Positions 1 to 9,281 of a DNA stretch of 64,000 bases are shown here, in pieces. Each line of letters opens with the position of its first letter. Position 1 is the stretch's first letter. The translations under genes and the position numbers were made by a program. This DNA is from Shewanella ulleungensis (GTDB taxonomy: Bacteria; Pseudomonadota; Gammaproteobacteria; Enterobacterales; Shewanellaceae), in the NCBI RefSeq assembly GCF_014648315.1, contig NZ_BMQW01000001.1:806001-870000 (forward strand). Reading direction: 5' to 3'. The notes beneath the pieces are model-generated. The model made no database searches, was not told the DNA's origin, and saw only the letters and a program-made list of their open reading frames with translations.

Positions 1-1245
1 CACTTTCGCAAGTTCACGTGAAAAATTAGACGCACCAAAGATAAGTAAACCTTGGTTCGAACCTTCTTTTACACCCAAAAACTTAGCCCAGCGGCCAGCG
101 GTTAAACTCTGAATAACAACCGTACCAATAATAATTAAAAACACTAATGGTACAATCGATGATGCCCCTTCTAAGCCAACTGCTTCAAGTTTAATAGCAA
201 ATAACGATGAAATCGCTGCAGCAACAATACCCCGTGGTGCGACCCAACTTAAAAACCACTTATCTTTTGATGATAAATTGGTACCAAGTCCCGAAATCCA
301 AATACTTAATGGTCTTGCTACAAACATCACAACTAATAAAACAGCAATACCACCAATACCAAGGTCGAGCATCGCACCAGAATCTAAGCGTGCAGCCAGT
401 AAAATAAACAGTGCCGAGATCAATAGTACGGTAAGGGTTTCTTTAAATTCTAAAATGTCGGCAATATCTACGCCGCGCATGTTAGCCAATAGGATCCCCA
501 TAACGGTTACGGTTAATAAACCTGACTCATGCTGTACTAAGTTAGAACCAACAAACACCCCTAGCATAATGGTTAATACTGCGGTATTGAGTAAGTAATG
601 TGGAAATAAGTTTTTACGGATAGCCAAACCCGTTAAATACCCTGCAACAGCACCTAAACCAAAACCAATGACTAACGTTAGTCCAAGGGCATGCAGTACA
701 TGGGTAGTAGGATCGTTCGATACAGCAATGTATTCAAACACCAGTACAGCCATTAGTGCGCCAATAGGGTCGATCACAATACCTTCCCAGCGCAAAATAC
801 TGGCAAGGTTAGATTTTGGTTGAACAGTACGTAACATTGGCACAATTACGGTTGGGCCCGTCACTACCACGAGAGCACCAAATAATGCGGCAATACTCCA
901 CTCAAAGCCCATTAAAAAGTGTGCGGCAGGCACAATCACGAGCCAGGTAACTAATGCACCAATGCTCACTAGGTTGGTGACCATACGGCCATGATCTTTA
1001 ATTTCTTTAAAGTTTAAGGTCAGTGCGCCTTCAAATAGAATGACCGCAACCCCTAACGAAATAATCGGGAATAATAAATCGCCAAAAATCTCGTCAGGAT
1101 TTAAAATACCCAAACCAGGGCCTAACAATAAGCCACACAATAGTAGTGGTAAAATAGCGGGTAAACGTAACTTCCAACCAACCCATTGACACAAAAGCGA
1201 CAACACACCGATTAATGCCAGCATGCCTGTGATGTGTTCGACCAT
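1..1245 (-). CDS. CPA1-family cation:proton antiporter (partial)
   Basis: The reading frame is open from an ATG at 1245 to the window edge, giving the first 415 residues; the C-terminus is missing. About twelve hydrophobic segments follow one another, with a typical CPA1 core rich in glycine (a VVTGPTVIVPML stretch and a later VAPRGIVAAAIS stretch). After the membrane domain the chain enters a GLLIFGASNF motif, which looks like the start of a Rossmann-type TrkA-N nucleotide-binding domain. This layout fits the NhaP-like antiporters that exchange Na+ or K+ for H+ across the inner membrane and carry a regulatory cytoplasmic tail. The ion specificity cannot be read from the sequence. It is separated from prpF by a terminator and is not part of that operon. 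Confidence 0.85.
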   Translation of the reverse strand, partial: MVEHITGMLALIGVLSLLCQWVGWKLRLPAILPLLLCGLLLGPGLGILNPDEIFGDLLFPIISLGVAVILFEGALTLNFKEIKDHGRMVTNLVSIGALVTWLVIVPAAHFLMGFEWSIAALFGALVVVTGPTVIVPMLRTVQPKSNLASILRWEGIVIDPIGALMAVLVFEYIAVSNDPTTHVLHALGLTLVIGFGLGAVAGYLTGLAIRKNLFPHYLLNTAVLTIMLGVFVGSNLVQHESGLLTVTVMGILLANMRGVDIADILEFKETLTVLLISALFILLAARLDSGAMLDLGIGGIAVLLVVMFVARPLSIWISGLGTNLSSKDKWFLSWVAPRGIVAAAISSLFAIKLEAVGLEGASSIVPLVFLIIIGTVVIQSLTAGRWAKFLGVKEGSNQGLLIFGASNFSRELAKV

Positions 1246-1601
1246 ATTTGTTTCCTTCTTTTCGATACATTGCTCACTCGAGCTAAGCAATGTGCTTCAC
1301 GATCATACGTGAACTGTTTTATACCCTAAACCATAAAAAGGTTATTACGATGTTAATTGGTAATCGCGATCTCATTCCTTATAACTAACCACAGTGAAGT
1401 CTCACTCCAAATGAATAATGTGGCTATTAGTCGTCGTAAATTCAGCATATAACATACTAATTTTACTACAGGATCAAGCTCTTTTTGATGGTTATCACAC
1501 TTTATAATAAACACAAAATTTCTTATTAAGTTTATAATTTTATTGTTAAAATCTTATGTCATATTAGCATATCAGCTGAATCTTACAGGCGATTAAATCG
1601 A
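1246..1601. other. intergenic region, no gene seen
   Basis: This is the leader of the antiporter gene (transcribed leftwards) plus AT-rich sequence. Stop codons interrupt all frames and I see no coding signal, repeat or structured RNA apart from the terminator at its right end. Confidence 0.5.
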
Positions 1602-1635
1602 CAAAAAAGCCTTGATATACCAAGGCTTTGTGTTT
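1602..1635 (-). terminator. Rho-independent terminator of the prp operon
   Basis: The arms AAAGCCTTG (1606-1614) and CAAGGCTTT (1621-1629) pair around a 6-nt loop. On the minus strand the hairpin is followed by a run of T residues, so it ends transcription just after prpF. Confidence 0.75.
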
Positions 1636-1659
1636 TTCATGCTTAACTGATCATCTAGG

Positions 1660-2829
1660 TTATTGCGGAATCCGCACCTTGCCTTCCATTAATACCCTAG
1701 CACTACGGCTCATAATGGCTTTTTTTACCTGCCATTGGCCATCAACAAATTGCGCTTCAGCACCCACTCGTAATGTGCCAGACGGATGACCAAAGCGAAC
1801 AGCGCTGCGCTCACCACCACCTGCGGCTAAATTAACTAAAGTGCCAGGAATAGCAGCCGCAGTGCCAATAGCAACGGCAGCGGTGCCCATCATCGCATGA
1901 TGCAGTTTACCCATAGATAATGCTCGTACCACTAGATCGATATCTGCAGTAGTAACCGCTTTACCACTTGATGAAACATACTCCACGGCTGGTGCAACAA
2001 AGGCTACTTTTGGTGTATGTTGACGCGCTGCAGCTTCATCAATGTGATTGATTAATCCCATTTTAACCGCACCATAAGCGCGAATGGTTTCAAACATGGC
2101 TAAGGCTTTATCATCATTATTAATATCATCTTGTAGCTCTGTACCTACATAATTGATGTCTGCTGCATTAATAAAGATGGTCGGAATGCCTGCATTGATC
2201 ATGGTGGCGTTAAAGCTGCCAACACCTGGCACATCAAGCACATCAACCACATTACCGGTTGGGAACATCGCACCTTCACCGTCAGCAGGGTCTAAAAACT
2301 CCACTTGAACTTCAGCGGCCGGAAAGGTCACGCCGTCCAGCTCAAAGTCGCCAGTTTCTTGCACTTCACCGTTTGTAATAGGTACATGGGCAATAATGGT
2401 TTTTTGGATATTTGCTTGCCAGATCCGCACCACTGCGGTGCCATTATGCGGCACACGGCTTGGGTCTATTAACCCATTGCTAATGGCAAATGACCCTACC
2501 GCCGCGGTTAAGTTACCGCAATTACCACTCCAATCGACAAAGGGTTTATCAATTGAGACCTGACCAAATAAATAATCAACATCGTGATCAGCTTGAGTGC
2601 TTTTTGATAAAATGACCGTTTTGCTGGTACTTGAGGTTGCCCCACCCATTCCATCTGTGTGCTTTGCGTATGGATCTGGGCTGCCGATAACGCGCAATAA
2701 CAAGGCATCGCGCTCAGGGCCCGCAACCTGAGCGGCTTGAGGTAAATCCGTTAAACTAAAAAACACCCCTTTACTGGTGCCACCTCGCATATAAGTGGCG
2801 GGGATTCTAATTTGTGGTAAATGAGCCAT
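1660..2829 (-). CDS. prpF: 2-methylaconitate cis-trans isomerase PrpF
   Basis: This 389-residue protein belongs to the PrpF family of cofactor-independent isomerases (diaminopimelate-epimerase fold). It opens with a PATYMRGGTSKGVFF segment characteristic of PrpF, and a DWSGNCGNLT segment places a conserved Cys where the family has a catalytic one. In the 2-methylcitrate cycle AcnD dehydrates 2-methylcitrate to a methylaconitate isomer, and PrpF isomerises it to the form AcnB can hydrate. acnD lies directly upstream, which is the usual acnD-prpF pairing that replaces PrpD. A 269-bp MITE-like element separates the two genes, so prpF transcripts must read through it. Length is normal for the family. 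Confidence 0.95.
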   Translation of the reverse strand: MAHLPQIRIPATYMRGGTSKGVFFSLTDLPQAAQVAGPERDALLLRVIGSPDPYAKHTDGMGGATSSTSKTVILSKSTQADHDVDYLFGQVSIDKPFVDWSGNCGNLTAAVGSFAISNGLIDPSRVPHNGTAVVRIWQANIQKTIIAHVPITNGEVQETGDFELDGVTFPAAEVQVEFLDPADGEGAMFPTGNVVDVLDVPGVGSFNATMINAGIPTIFINAADINYVGTELQDDINNDDKALAMFETIRAYGAVKMGLINHIDEAAARQHTPKVAFVAPAVEYVSSSGKAVTTADIDLVVRALSMGKLHHAMMGTAAVAIGTAAAIPGTLVNLAAGGGERSAVRFGHPSGTLRVGAEAQFVDGQWQVKKAIMSRSARVLMEGKVRIPQ

Positions 2830-2863
2830 AACAACATCCTACAAAAAATGAAAAATCGGTAGC

Positions 2864-3132
2864 CTAGGGTCTGTTGATCTTTCAAGGTTATTTTTGCAGC
2901 GAATTGTTGGCCATTTATACAAGGCAGAGACTTTGAGGTGTAGTTATTCTACATAAAAAGTCGATAACGCAGTAAAAATGGTCAACAAACGCTGCCCGAA
3001 GGGTTCGGCTAAAAACGTTTTACTCTTTGTTAAATGGATTTTGCTTAGATTGCTAGGCATCAATCCATTCGCCTCGATTTAAACGTTTTAAACTCGAACA
3101 AAATTCAACCAGCAAAGATCAACAGACCCTAG
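2864..3132. mobile_element. MITE-like non-autonomous element inside the prp operon
   Basis: A 269-bp non-coding segment has perfect 19-bp terminal inverted repeats (CTAGGGTCTGTTGATCTTT at 2864-2882 and its complement at 3114-3132). Taking GGGTCTG as the element end, each side is flanked by TA, which could be a TA target duplication as in IS630/Tc1-type transposition; a CTAG palindrome is an alternative reading. The interior holds smaller palindromes and no open frame of note. It lies between the acnD stop and the prpF start. It contains no transposase, so it would depend on one encoded elsewhere. Confidence 0.75.
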
Positions 3133-3167
3133 TAACAAACTGCCGATATACCGAAAAGCGACCTTAA

Positions 3168-5762
3168 CTAGCTAGCCACTTCATTGGCTAAAAAGTCTTG
3201 TGCAAAGCGTTGTAATACGCCGCCCGCCTCATAAATAGAACACTCTTCGGCAGTATCTAAACGGCATTTAACCGCAATGGTTACCTGCTCACCATCTAGA
3301 CGCGTCATGACAACTGACATCATGGCACCAGGCTTGGGTGTACCAACTACATCATAGATTTCAGTACCGTTAATCTCATAAGTATGGCGGTTTTCGCCTT
3401 TAATAAATTCAAGCGGTAATACACCCATGCCCACTAAGTTGGTGCGATGAATACGTTCAAATCCCTCGGCTACAATGACTTCAACACCCGCTAAACGTAC
3501 GCCTTTTGCAGCCCAATCTCGTGACGAACCCTGGCCATAATCAGCACCGGCAATAATAATCAATGGCTGTTTACGTTCCATGTAGGTTTCAATCGCTTCC
3601 CACATACGAGTGACTTGGCCTTCTGGCTCAATACGGGCTAATGAACCTTGACGCACATTTCCGTTTTCTTGCACCATTTCGTTAAACAGTTTCGGATTGG
3701 CAAAGGTCGCACGCTGCGCAGTTAAGTGGTCGCCGCGGTGAGTTGCATAAGAATTGAAGTCTTCTTCTGGCAAGCCCATTTTATCCAAATACGCACCGGC
3801 AGCGCTGTCGAGCATAATCGCGTTCGATGGCGATAAATGATCAGTGGTAATGTTGTCACCTAGTACCGCTAACGGACGCATGCCTTTCATGGTGCGCTCG
3901 CCCGCTAATGCGCCTTCCCAATAAGGTGGACGACGGATATAAGTACTCTGTGGGCGCCAGTCGTACTGCGGATTAACATGGCTGCCATATTCAACTTTTA
4001 TGTCGAACATAGGCTCGTACACTTTGCGGAACTGTTCGGGTTTAACACTGGCTTTAACCACTGCATCGATTTCTTCATCGGTTGGCCAAATGTCTTTTAA
4101 GGTGACAGCATTGCCCTCTTTATCAATACCAAGTACATCTTTTTCGATATCAAAACGAATGGTGCCAGCAATGGCATAGGCAATGACTAATGGCGGTGAA
4201 GCCAAGAATGCTTGTTTAGCATATGGATGAATACGACCATCAAAGTTACGGTTACCCGACAATACAGCAGTGGCGTATAAATCACGGTCAATAACTTCTT
4301 GTTGAATCACAGGATCCAACGCGCCGCTCATGCCATTACAGGTGGTACAGGCAAAACCAACAATGCCAAAACCTAAGTTTTCAAGCTCAGGCAATAGACC
4401 TGCTTCTTCTAAATACAATTGCACTGCTTTTGAGCCAGGGGCAAGTGACGACTTCACCCAAGGCTTACGCAATAAACCACGGGCATTGGCATTACGGGCT
4501 AACAAACCGGCGGCAATCATGTTGCGTGGATTACTGGTATTAGTGCAACTGGTAATTGCGGCAATAATCACCGCGCCATCTGGCATTTTGCCCGGCTCGT
4601 TCTCAACCACGCCACTAATACCACGAGCAGCAAGTTCCGAAGTCGGCACGCGGTTATGAGGATTTGACGGGCCAGCAATGTTACGTCCAACCGTTGATAG
4701 GTCGAAGTGCAATATGCGTTCGTATTCGACTTCGGTTAAGGTGTCGGCCCATAAGCCGGCTTGTTTGGCATAGGTTTCAACCAGCTTAACTTGCTCGTCG
4801 TCACGACCCGTTAGCGTTAAATAATCGATAGTTTGTCTATCGATATAAAACATTGCAGCTGTGGCACCGTATTCTGGTGTCATGTTAGTAATGGTTGCAC
4901 GGTCGCCTAATGTTAAATGGGTAGTGCCTTCACCAAAAAACTCTAAATAGGACGACACGACTTTTTGTGCGCGTAAATATTCCGTTAACGCGAGTACGAT
5001 GTCGGTCGCGGTAATACCTGGTTGTGGTTTGCCGGTGATTTCAACGCCTACAATGTCTGGCAAACGCATATACGATGCGCGGCCTAACATCACGCTTTCA
5101 GCTTCTAATCCACCCACACCAATAGCAATTACGCCTAACGCATCTACATGTGGGGTGTGGCTGTCGGTGCCGACTAAAGTGTCAGGAAATGCCACGCCAT
5201 CGAGGGAATGTACCACTGGCGACATTTTCTCTAAGTTGATTTGATGCATAATGCCGTTACCCGGTTGGATAACATCGACATTTTTAAACGCCGTTTTGGT
5301 CCAGTTTATAAAATGGAAACGGTCATCATTACGGCGATCTTCAATCGCGCGATTTTTCTCAAATGCATCTTTTTCAAAACCGGCATGCTCAACAGCTAAT
5401 GAATGGTCGACAATTAATTGTGTTGGCACGACTGGGTTCACTTTTGACGGGTCACCGCCTTTTTCAGCAATGGCATCACGTAGGCCAGCTAAGTCAACCA
5501 ACGCGGTTTGGCCTAAAATGTCGTGACACACCACACGCGCAGGAAACCACGGAAAGTCTAAGTCGCGCTTACGCTCAATTAACTGCTTTAGCGAGTCAAC
5601 CAGCATTTCAGGTGAACAACGACGCACTAAATTCTCGGCAAACACACGAGAACAATAAGGCAGTTTGGCATAAGCACCAGGCTCAATGGCGTTAACCGCT
5701 TCTTGAGTATCAAAATAATCGAGCTTAGTGCCGGGTAAAGATTTACGGTATTGAGTATTCAT
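3168..5762 (-). CDS. acnD: Fe/S-dependent 2-methylisocitrate dehydratase AcnD
   Basis: The 864-residue protein is an aconitase-superfamily enzyme that dehydrates 2-methylcitrate with the help of PrpF. The three cluster-binding cysteines are visible in an AAITSCTNTSNP segment and in a FACTTCNGMSG segment. The C-terminal swivel domain has the conserved GADYGQGSSRDWAAKG stretch. The open frame extends four codons further upstream to a GTG, but the ATG at 5762 (MNTQYRKSLPG) matches the usual N-terminus of the family and was chosen. A terminator-like hairpin sits between prpC and this gene, which could lower acnD-prpF expression relative to prpBC. Confidence 0.95.
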   Translation of the reverse strand: MNTQYRKSLPGTKLDYFDTQEAVNAIEPGAYAKLPYCSRVFAENLVRRCSPEMLVDSLKQLIERKRDLDFPWFPARVVCHDILGQTALVDLAGLRDAIAEKGGDPSKVNPVVPTQLIVDHSLAVEHAGFEKDAFEKNRAIEDRRNDDRFHFINWTKTAFKNVDVIQPGNGIMHQINLEKMSPVVHSLDGVAFPDTLVGTDSHTPHVDALGVIAIGVGGLEAESVMLGRASYMRLPDIVGVEITGKPQPGITATDIVLALTEYLRAQKVVSSYLEFFGEGTTHLTLGDRATITNMTPEYGATAAMFYIDRQTIDYLTLTGRDDEQVKLVETYAKQAGLWADTLTEVEYERILHFDLSTVGRNIAGPSNPHNRVPTSELAARGISGVVENEPGKMPDGAVIIAAITSCTNTSNPRNMIAAGLLARNANARGLLRKPWVKSSLAPGSKAVQLYLEEAGLLPELENLGFGIVGFACTTCNGMSGALDPVIQQEVIDRDLYATAVLSGNRNFDGRIHPYAKQAFLASPPLVIAYAIAGTIRFDIEKDVLGIDKEGNAVTLKDIWPTDEEIDAVVKASVKPEQFRKVYEPMFDIKVEYGSHVNPQYDWRPQSTYIRRPPYWEGALAGERTMKGMRPLAVLGDNITTDHLSPSNAIMLDSAAGAYLDKMGLPEEDFNSYATHRGDHLTAQRATFANPKLFNEMVQENGNVRQGSLARIEPEGQVTRMWEAIETYMERKQPLIIIAGADYGQGSSRDWAAKGVRLAGVEVIVAEGFERIHRTNLVGMGVLPLEFIKGENRHTYEINGTEIYDVVGTPKPGAMMSVVMTRLDGEQVTIAVKCRLDTAEECSIYEAGGVLQRFAQDFLANEVAS

Positions 5763-5810
5763 AACAATATCCACAGTTAATACAAATTGGGTGATCGACT
5801 ATCAAAATCG

Positions 5811-5835
5811 AAAAAGCCGAGCCATTGAGCTCGGC
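5811..5835 (-). terminator. terminator-like hairpin between prpC and acnD
   Basis: GCCGAGC (5816-5822) pairs perfectly with GCTCGGC (5829-5835) around a 6-nt loop. On the minus strand the stem is followed directly by five T residues. It lies 7 nt past the prpC stop and about 50 nt before acnD, so it looks like an intrinsic terminator acting within the operon. Confidence 0.7.
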
Positions 5836-5842
5836 CAGTGGA

Positions 5843-6967
5843 TTAACGTTGGCTAATTGGCACAACTTTACGAGGCTCACTACCGACATAATCAGCACTT
5901 GGGCGAATAATGCGGTTATTTGAGCGCTGTTCCATTACGTGTGCTGCCCAACCGGTTAAGCGTGAACAAACAAAAATTGGGGTGAACAGTTTTGTTGGAA
6001 TGCCCATAAAGTGATAAGCCGATGCATGGAAAAAGTCAGCGTTACAGAACAGCTTTTTGGTGTCCCACATAAACTCTTCACACGCGACAGAGATATCATA
6101 TAACGAGGTATCGCCGTTTTCGTGAGCCAGCTTTTCAGACCATTTCTTAATAATCACATTACGAGGGTCTGACACACTGTAAATAGCATGACCAAAGCCC
6201 ATGATTTTTTCTTTACGTTCAAGCATCAACGCCATTTGCGTTTTTGCATCAGCTGGCGAGCTGAACTTTTGGATCATGTCCATGGCGGCTTCGTTGGCGC
6301 CACCGTGCAATGGACCACGCAATGAGCCAATAGCACCCGTTACACATGAATACATATCTGACAAGGTTGATGCACACACACGCGCGGTGAAGGTTGAGGC
6401 GTTAAATTCATGCTCTGCATACAAAATTAACGACACGTCCATCACTTTACGGTGTTGTGCTGAAGGAGTTTCGCCGCGCAGCAGCTTAAGAAAATGCCCA
6501 CCCAGAGAATCTTCATCTGTAGTGCAATCAATTTCTACACCGTCATGGCTGTAGCGATACCAGAAACACATAATGGCAGGGAATGCGGCAAGCAAACGAT
6601 TTGCAGCTTTGTGTTGCTGGCTAAAATCCACTTCTGGTTCGAGGTTCCCTAAAAATGAGCAACCGGTGCGCATCACATCCATTGGGTGAGCGTCAGCAGG
6701 GATCAGCTTAAGTACCGCTTTTAACGCATCGGGTAAATCACGCTGCGCCGTTAACTCGGCTTTGTAAGCACTTAATTGTGCTTGAGTCGGTAATTCGCCA
6801 TTAAATAATAAGTAAGCAACTTCTTCAAAGGTGGCGTTATCTGCCAAGTCTGACACATCGTATCCGCAATAAGTCAGGCCTGAACCTGATTTACCTACGG
6901 TACATAATTTTGTTTCGCCAGCACTTTGACCACGTAATCCTGCACCTGATAATTTCTTGTCTACCAT
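5843..6967 (-). CDS. prpC: 2-methylcitrate synthase PrpC
   Basis: This 374-residue citrate-synthase-family enzyme condenses propionyl-CoA with oxaloacetate to give 2-methylcitrate. The family signature is seen in IMGFGHAIYSVSDPRN, which carries the catalytic His, and an earlier PLHGGANEAAM stretch carries the second active-site His. The ATG at 6967 is preceded by a GAAGGAAG ribosome binding site. Its place between prpB and acnD supports 2-methylcitrate rather than plain citrate synthesis. Confidence 0.96.
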   Translation of the reverse strand: MVDKKLSGAGLRGQSAGETKLCTVGKSGSGLTYCGYDVSDLADNATFEEVAYLLFNGELPTQAQLSAYKAELTAQRDLPDALKAVLKLIPADAHPMDVMRTGCSFLGNLEPEVDFSQQHKAANRLLAAFPAIMCFWYRYSHDGVEIDCTTDEDSLGGHFLKLLRGETPSAQHRKVMDVSLILYAEHEFNASTFTARVCASTLSDMYSCVTGAIGSLRGPLHGGANEAAMDMIQKFSSPADAKTQMALMLERKEKIMGFGHAIYSVSDPRNVIIKKWSEKLAHENGDTSLYDISVACEEFMWDTKKLFCNADFFHASAYHFMGIPTKLFTPIFVCSRLTGWAAHVMEQRSNNRIIRPSADYVGSEPRKVVPISQR

Positions 6968-7061
6968 GATATATCTTCCTTCTTATGCTTGCTGTGTGCC
7001 CCCATCAAGGACACACATATGTAGGGGTTTTGAGTCTTGTTGTTTATATTTATTTATACGC

Positions 7062-7940
7062 TTATTTATTTTTGCCTTCGGCAAATAAGCTATCTAATTT
7101 TTGTTCATAGTCGTGGTAACCCAGATAATCATAAAGCTCCATGCGTGTTTGCATGCTGTCGACTACTGCTTTTTGATCGCCATCGGTTAATATGGCGCTG
7201 TAAACCATTTCAGCTGCTTTATTCATGGCTCTAAAAGCGCTTAATGGGTATAACACCATTGCTGCGCCCCACTCGCCTAACTGCTGTTTATTCCATAATT
7301 CAGTTTGGCCAAATTCTGTGATGTTAGCCAAAATAGGCACATCTAATGCCTCAGCAAATGCACGATAATGTTCTTCTGTTTTAATCGCTTCAGCAAAAAT
7401 GCCGTCAGCACCCGCAGCGACATACGCTTTAGCACGTTCAATCGCAGCGTCTAAGCCTTCTTGAGCAAACGAGTCTGTTCGCGCCATAATGAAAAAGTCT
7501 GGATCGGTACGCGCATCAACCGCCGCTTTAATGCGATCGACCATTTCCTCAACGGGCACAATCTCTTTATTTGGGCGATGACCACAACGCTTTTGCGCCA
7601 CTTGATCTTCCATGTGTACAGCTGCTGCACCGGCTTTTTCCATATCGCGAACCGTTTTAGCAATGTTAAACGCCCCGCCCCAACCGGTATCAATATCGAC
7701 TAATAAAGGTAAGTCACAAGCAGAGGTAATACGTTGTACATCCACCAGCACGTCATTAAGTGATGTCATGCCTAAATCTGGTAAGCCGTACGATGCATTC
7801 GCCACACCGCCACCTGATAAATAAATGGCTTGATGACCAATTTGTTTAGCCATCATCGCTGAGTAAGCATTAATAGTGCCCACAATTTGCAATGGTTTAT
7901 TATTAGCTAATGCTTGACGAAATTTTTTACCTGCGCTCAT
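7062..7940 (-). CDS. prpB: methylisocitrate lyase PrpB
   Basis: A 292-residue member of the isocitrate lyase/PEP mutase superfamily that cleaves 2-methylisocitrate to pyruvate and succinate, the last step of the methylcitrate cycle. The KRCGH motif (in [13 protein letters not shown]) holds the catalytic Cys, and the VDIDTGWGG stretch holds Mg2+-binding acidic residues. The start has a strong AAAGGGG site. It is the first structural gene after the GntR regulator (53-nt gap). Confidence 0.96.
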   Translation of the reverse strand: MSAGKKFRQALANNKPLQIVGTINAYSAMMAKQIGHQAIYLSGGGVANASYGLPDLGMTSLNDVLVDVQRITSACDLPLLVDIDTGWGGAFNIAKTVRDMEKAGAAAVHMEDQVAQKRCGHRPNKEIVPVEEMVDRIKAAVDARTDPDFFIMARTDSFAQEGLDAAIERAKAYVAAGADGIFAEAIKTEEHYRAFAEALDVPILANITEFGQTELWNKQQLGEWGAAMVLYPLSAFRAMNKAAEMVYSAILTDGDQKAVVDSMQTRMELYDYLGYHDYEQKLDSLFAEGKNK

Positions 7941-7993
7941 GCTATTCCCCTTTATACAATGTCGTGAGTAACGTAAAACGTCACTTATTGCGA

Positions 7994-8638
7994 TTACGAT
8001 AATTTATGTTCGATGCTGTTTTTAGAATACAAAATGTGGCGACGCATTAGCATTTCAGCCAGTTCCGCGTCACGATTTAAAATGGCCTGAACAATGTGTT
8101 TGTGTTCATCATAAGCGGTGGTCACACGCGGCCCCGCCATGCCAAGTTGCACGCGATACATGCGCACTAAATGATAAATGCCATCAAACAGCATTGAAAT
8201 TAGATGCTTGTTTTTACTGCCTAAAATAATCCGATAATGAAAGTCCACATCACCGGCTTCTTGATAATATGACTCACCGCCTTTGACCTCATCAAAATGA
8301 GATTGTAATAAACTGCTTAAATCAGCGATTTCATCATCGGTCATGTTCTTTGCCGCTAACCGCGCGGCCATGCCTTCAAGTGATTCGCGCACTTGATACA
8401 ACTCAATTAATCCTTGCGGAGATAACGCAACGACTCGAGCCCCGACGTTGGCTTTACGCTCAACAATATGGCACGACTCTAAGCGATTAATGGCTTCACG
8501 GATCACAGCTCTACTCACGGCATACTTTGTCGACAATTCAGTTTCGCTCAATTTAGAGCCGGCCTGAATACGACCTTCGACTATATCGTCTCTCAGGGCT
8601 ACAAAGGTCTTATCTGCAGAAGTCACCGGTTGGATCAT
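7994..8638 (-). CDS. GntR-family regulator of the propionate operon
   Basis: The open frame extends to 8848, but its first 68 or so codons are hydrophobic and unlike any GntR protein. The ATG at 8638 ([10 protein letters not shown]) has an AAGG box 7 nt upstream and was chosen; a second ATG at 8644 is possible. The 214-residue product has an N-terminal winged helix with the [13 protein letters not shown] recognition segment and a C-terminal FCD-type all-helical ligand domain. It heads the prp cluster, so the effector is probably a methylcitrate-cycle intermediate (inference). Two TTGTCGACAA palindromes flank its promoter and a third lies in its own coding sequence, suggesting autoregulation. 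Confidence 0.85.
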   Translation of the reverse strand: MIQPVTSADKTFVALRDDIVEGRIQAGSKLSETELSTKYAVSRAVIREAINRLESCHIVERKANVGARVVALSPQGLIELYQVRESLEGMAARLAAKNMTDDEIADLSSLLQSHFDEVKGGESYYQEAGDVDFHYRIILGSKNKHLISMLFDGIYHLVRMYRVQLGMAGPRVTTAYDEHKHIVQAILNRDAELAEMLMRRHILYSKNSIEHKLS

Positions 8639-8692
8639 ATTCATACCTTGGATAATAAAAACGGGCATTAAAATACAGCTACACAAAACAAG

Positions 8693-8755
8693 TTGTCGAC
8701 AATATAGCAAGTTTTGGGCATAAAACAACCATAAAAATGGAGTTATTGTCGACAA
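8693..8755 (-). promoter_or_regulatory. prp operon promoter with paired GntR-type operators
   Basis: Two perfect 10-bp palindromes TTGTCGACAA occur at 8693-8702 and 8746-8755. On the minus strand a TTGTTT box (8723-8728), a 16-nt spacer and a TATATT box (8701-8706) form a plausible sigma-70 promoter. The first palindrome overlaps the end of the -10 box and the second lies upstream of the -35 box. A third copy is at 8527-8536 inside the regulator gene. Autorepression by the adjacent GntR protein is the simplest reading. Confidence 0.65.
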
Positions 8756-8806
8756 AGTGTATAAAAGAGTCCGAACAACAAAAACATCACTGCCATCTTG
8801 ATACTG

Positions 8807-8827
8807 TCTGCGACACTTTGTCGCAGA
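8807..8827. promoter_or_regulatory. 9-bp inverted repeat upstream of the prp promoter
   Basis: TCTGCGACA and TGTCGCAGA are perfect complements separated by CTT. No T-run follows on either strand, so it is more like a protein binding site than a terminator. The TGTCG core resembles half of the nearby TTGTCGACAA operators. The binding protein is unknown. Confidence 0.45.
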
Positions 8828-8848
8828 TAGCACTATTATGATTGTCAC

Positions 8849-9240
8849 TTTGGCAAAGGTTATGCAAAATCAGCTCAAGGATAACGTCAGTGATATCCCC
8901 CCTTTTAAATAGTCTTCGAAAAGTTGTTTAACGCTGATGTTAATCTGGTTTGGTACAACGCTTGGCTATTGTTTGGTTATATTTGATGTAGTACTGAATG
9001 TAATACTGAATGTCATCTTGATTGAGATTGATTAAGTCCGATTTAGAAGCACTTGATTGATAATGGCTTGACTGAGATTACATTAAGACTTGATTGAATA
9101 TTATCAACTGTCTACACAATGCTTGGTGACTATACTCAGCGTCTATCTGCTATGGGAATGGGGATAAACGCTGATTATAGGTATCATTTTAAATCTGCAT
9201 AAGATTATTGAGCCTCTATCGATATAGAGGCTTTTTTTTA
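8849..9240 (+). ncRNA. possible small RNA ending in an orphan terminator
   Basis: This 430-bp gap has no open frame, yet on the plus strand it ends in a strong intrinsic terminator (9211-9240) with no gene upstream to use it. A TATACT box (9131-9136) could be a -10 element, but the upstream -35 match is poor. The 3' part contains short internal complementarities (CAGCG near 9138 and CGCTG near 9169). A trans-acting sRNA is possible; the boundaries are not defined. Confidence 0.25.
9211..9240 (+). terminator. Rho-independent terminator without an upstream gene
   Basis: AGCCTCTAT (9211-9219) pairs with ATAGAGGCT (9224-9232) around a CGAT loop, followed by a T-run on the plus strand. The DUF3307 gene ends at 9282 on the other strand, where the hairpin lacks a good T-tract. 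Confidence 0.7.
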
Positions 9241-9281
9241 TGATTTTTCTTGCCATCACAATAGCGTCAGGCTGAGGTTAT

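Noticed and set aside
1-602. Short plus-strand frames near the left edge
   Set aside because: They are shadows of the minus-strand antiporter gene, which stays open through the edge.
8645-8848. N-terminal extension of the GntR frame
   Set aside because: The extra 68 codons cover the operator and promoter elements and encode a hydrophobic sequence foreign to GntR proteins.
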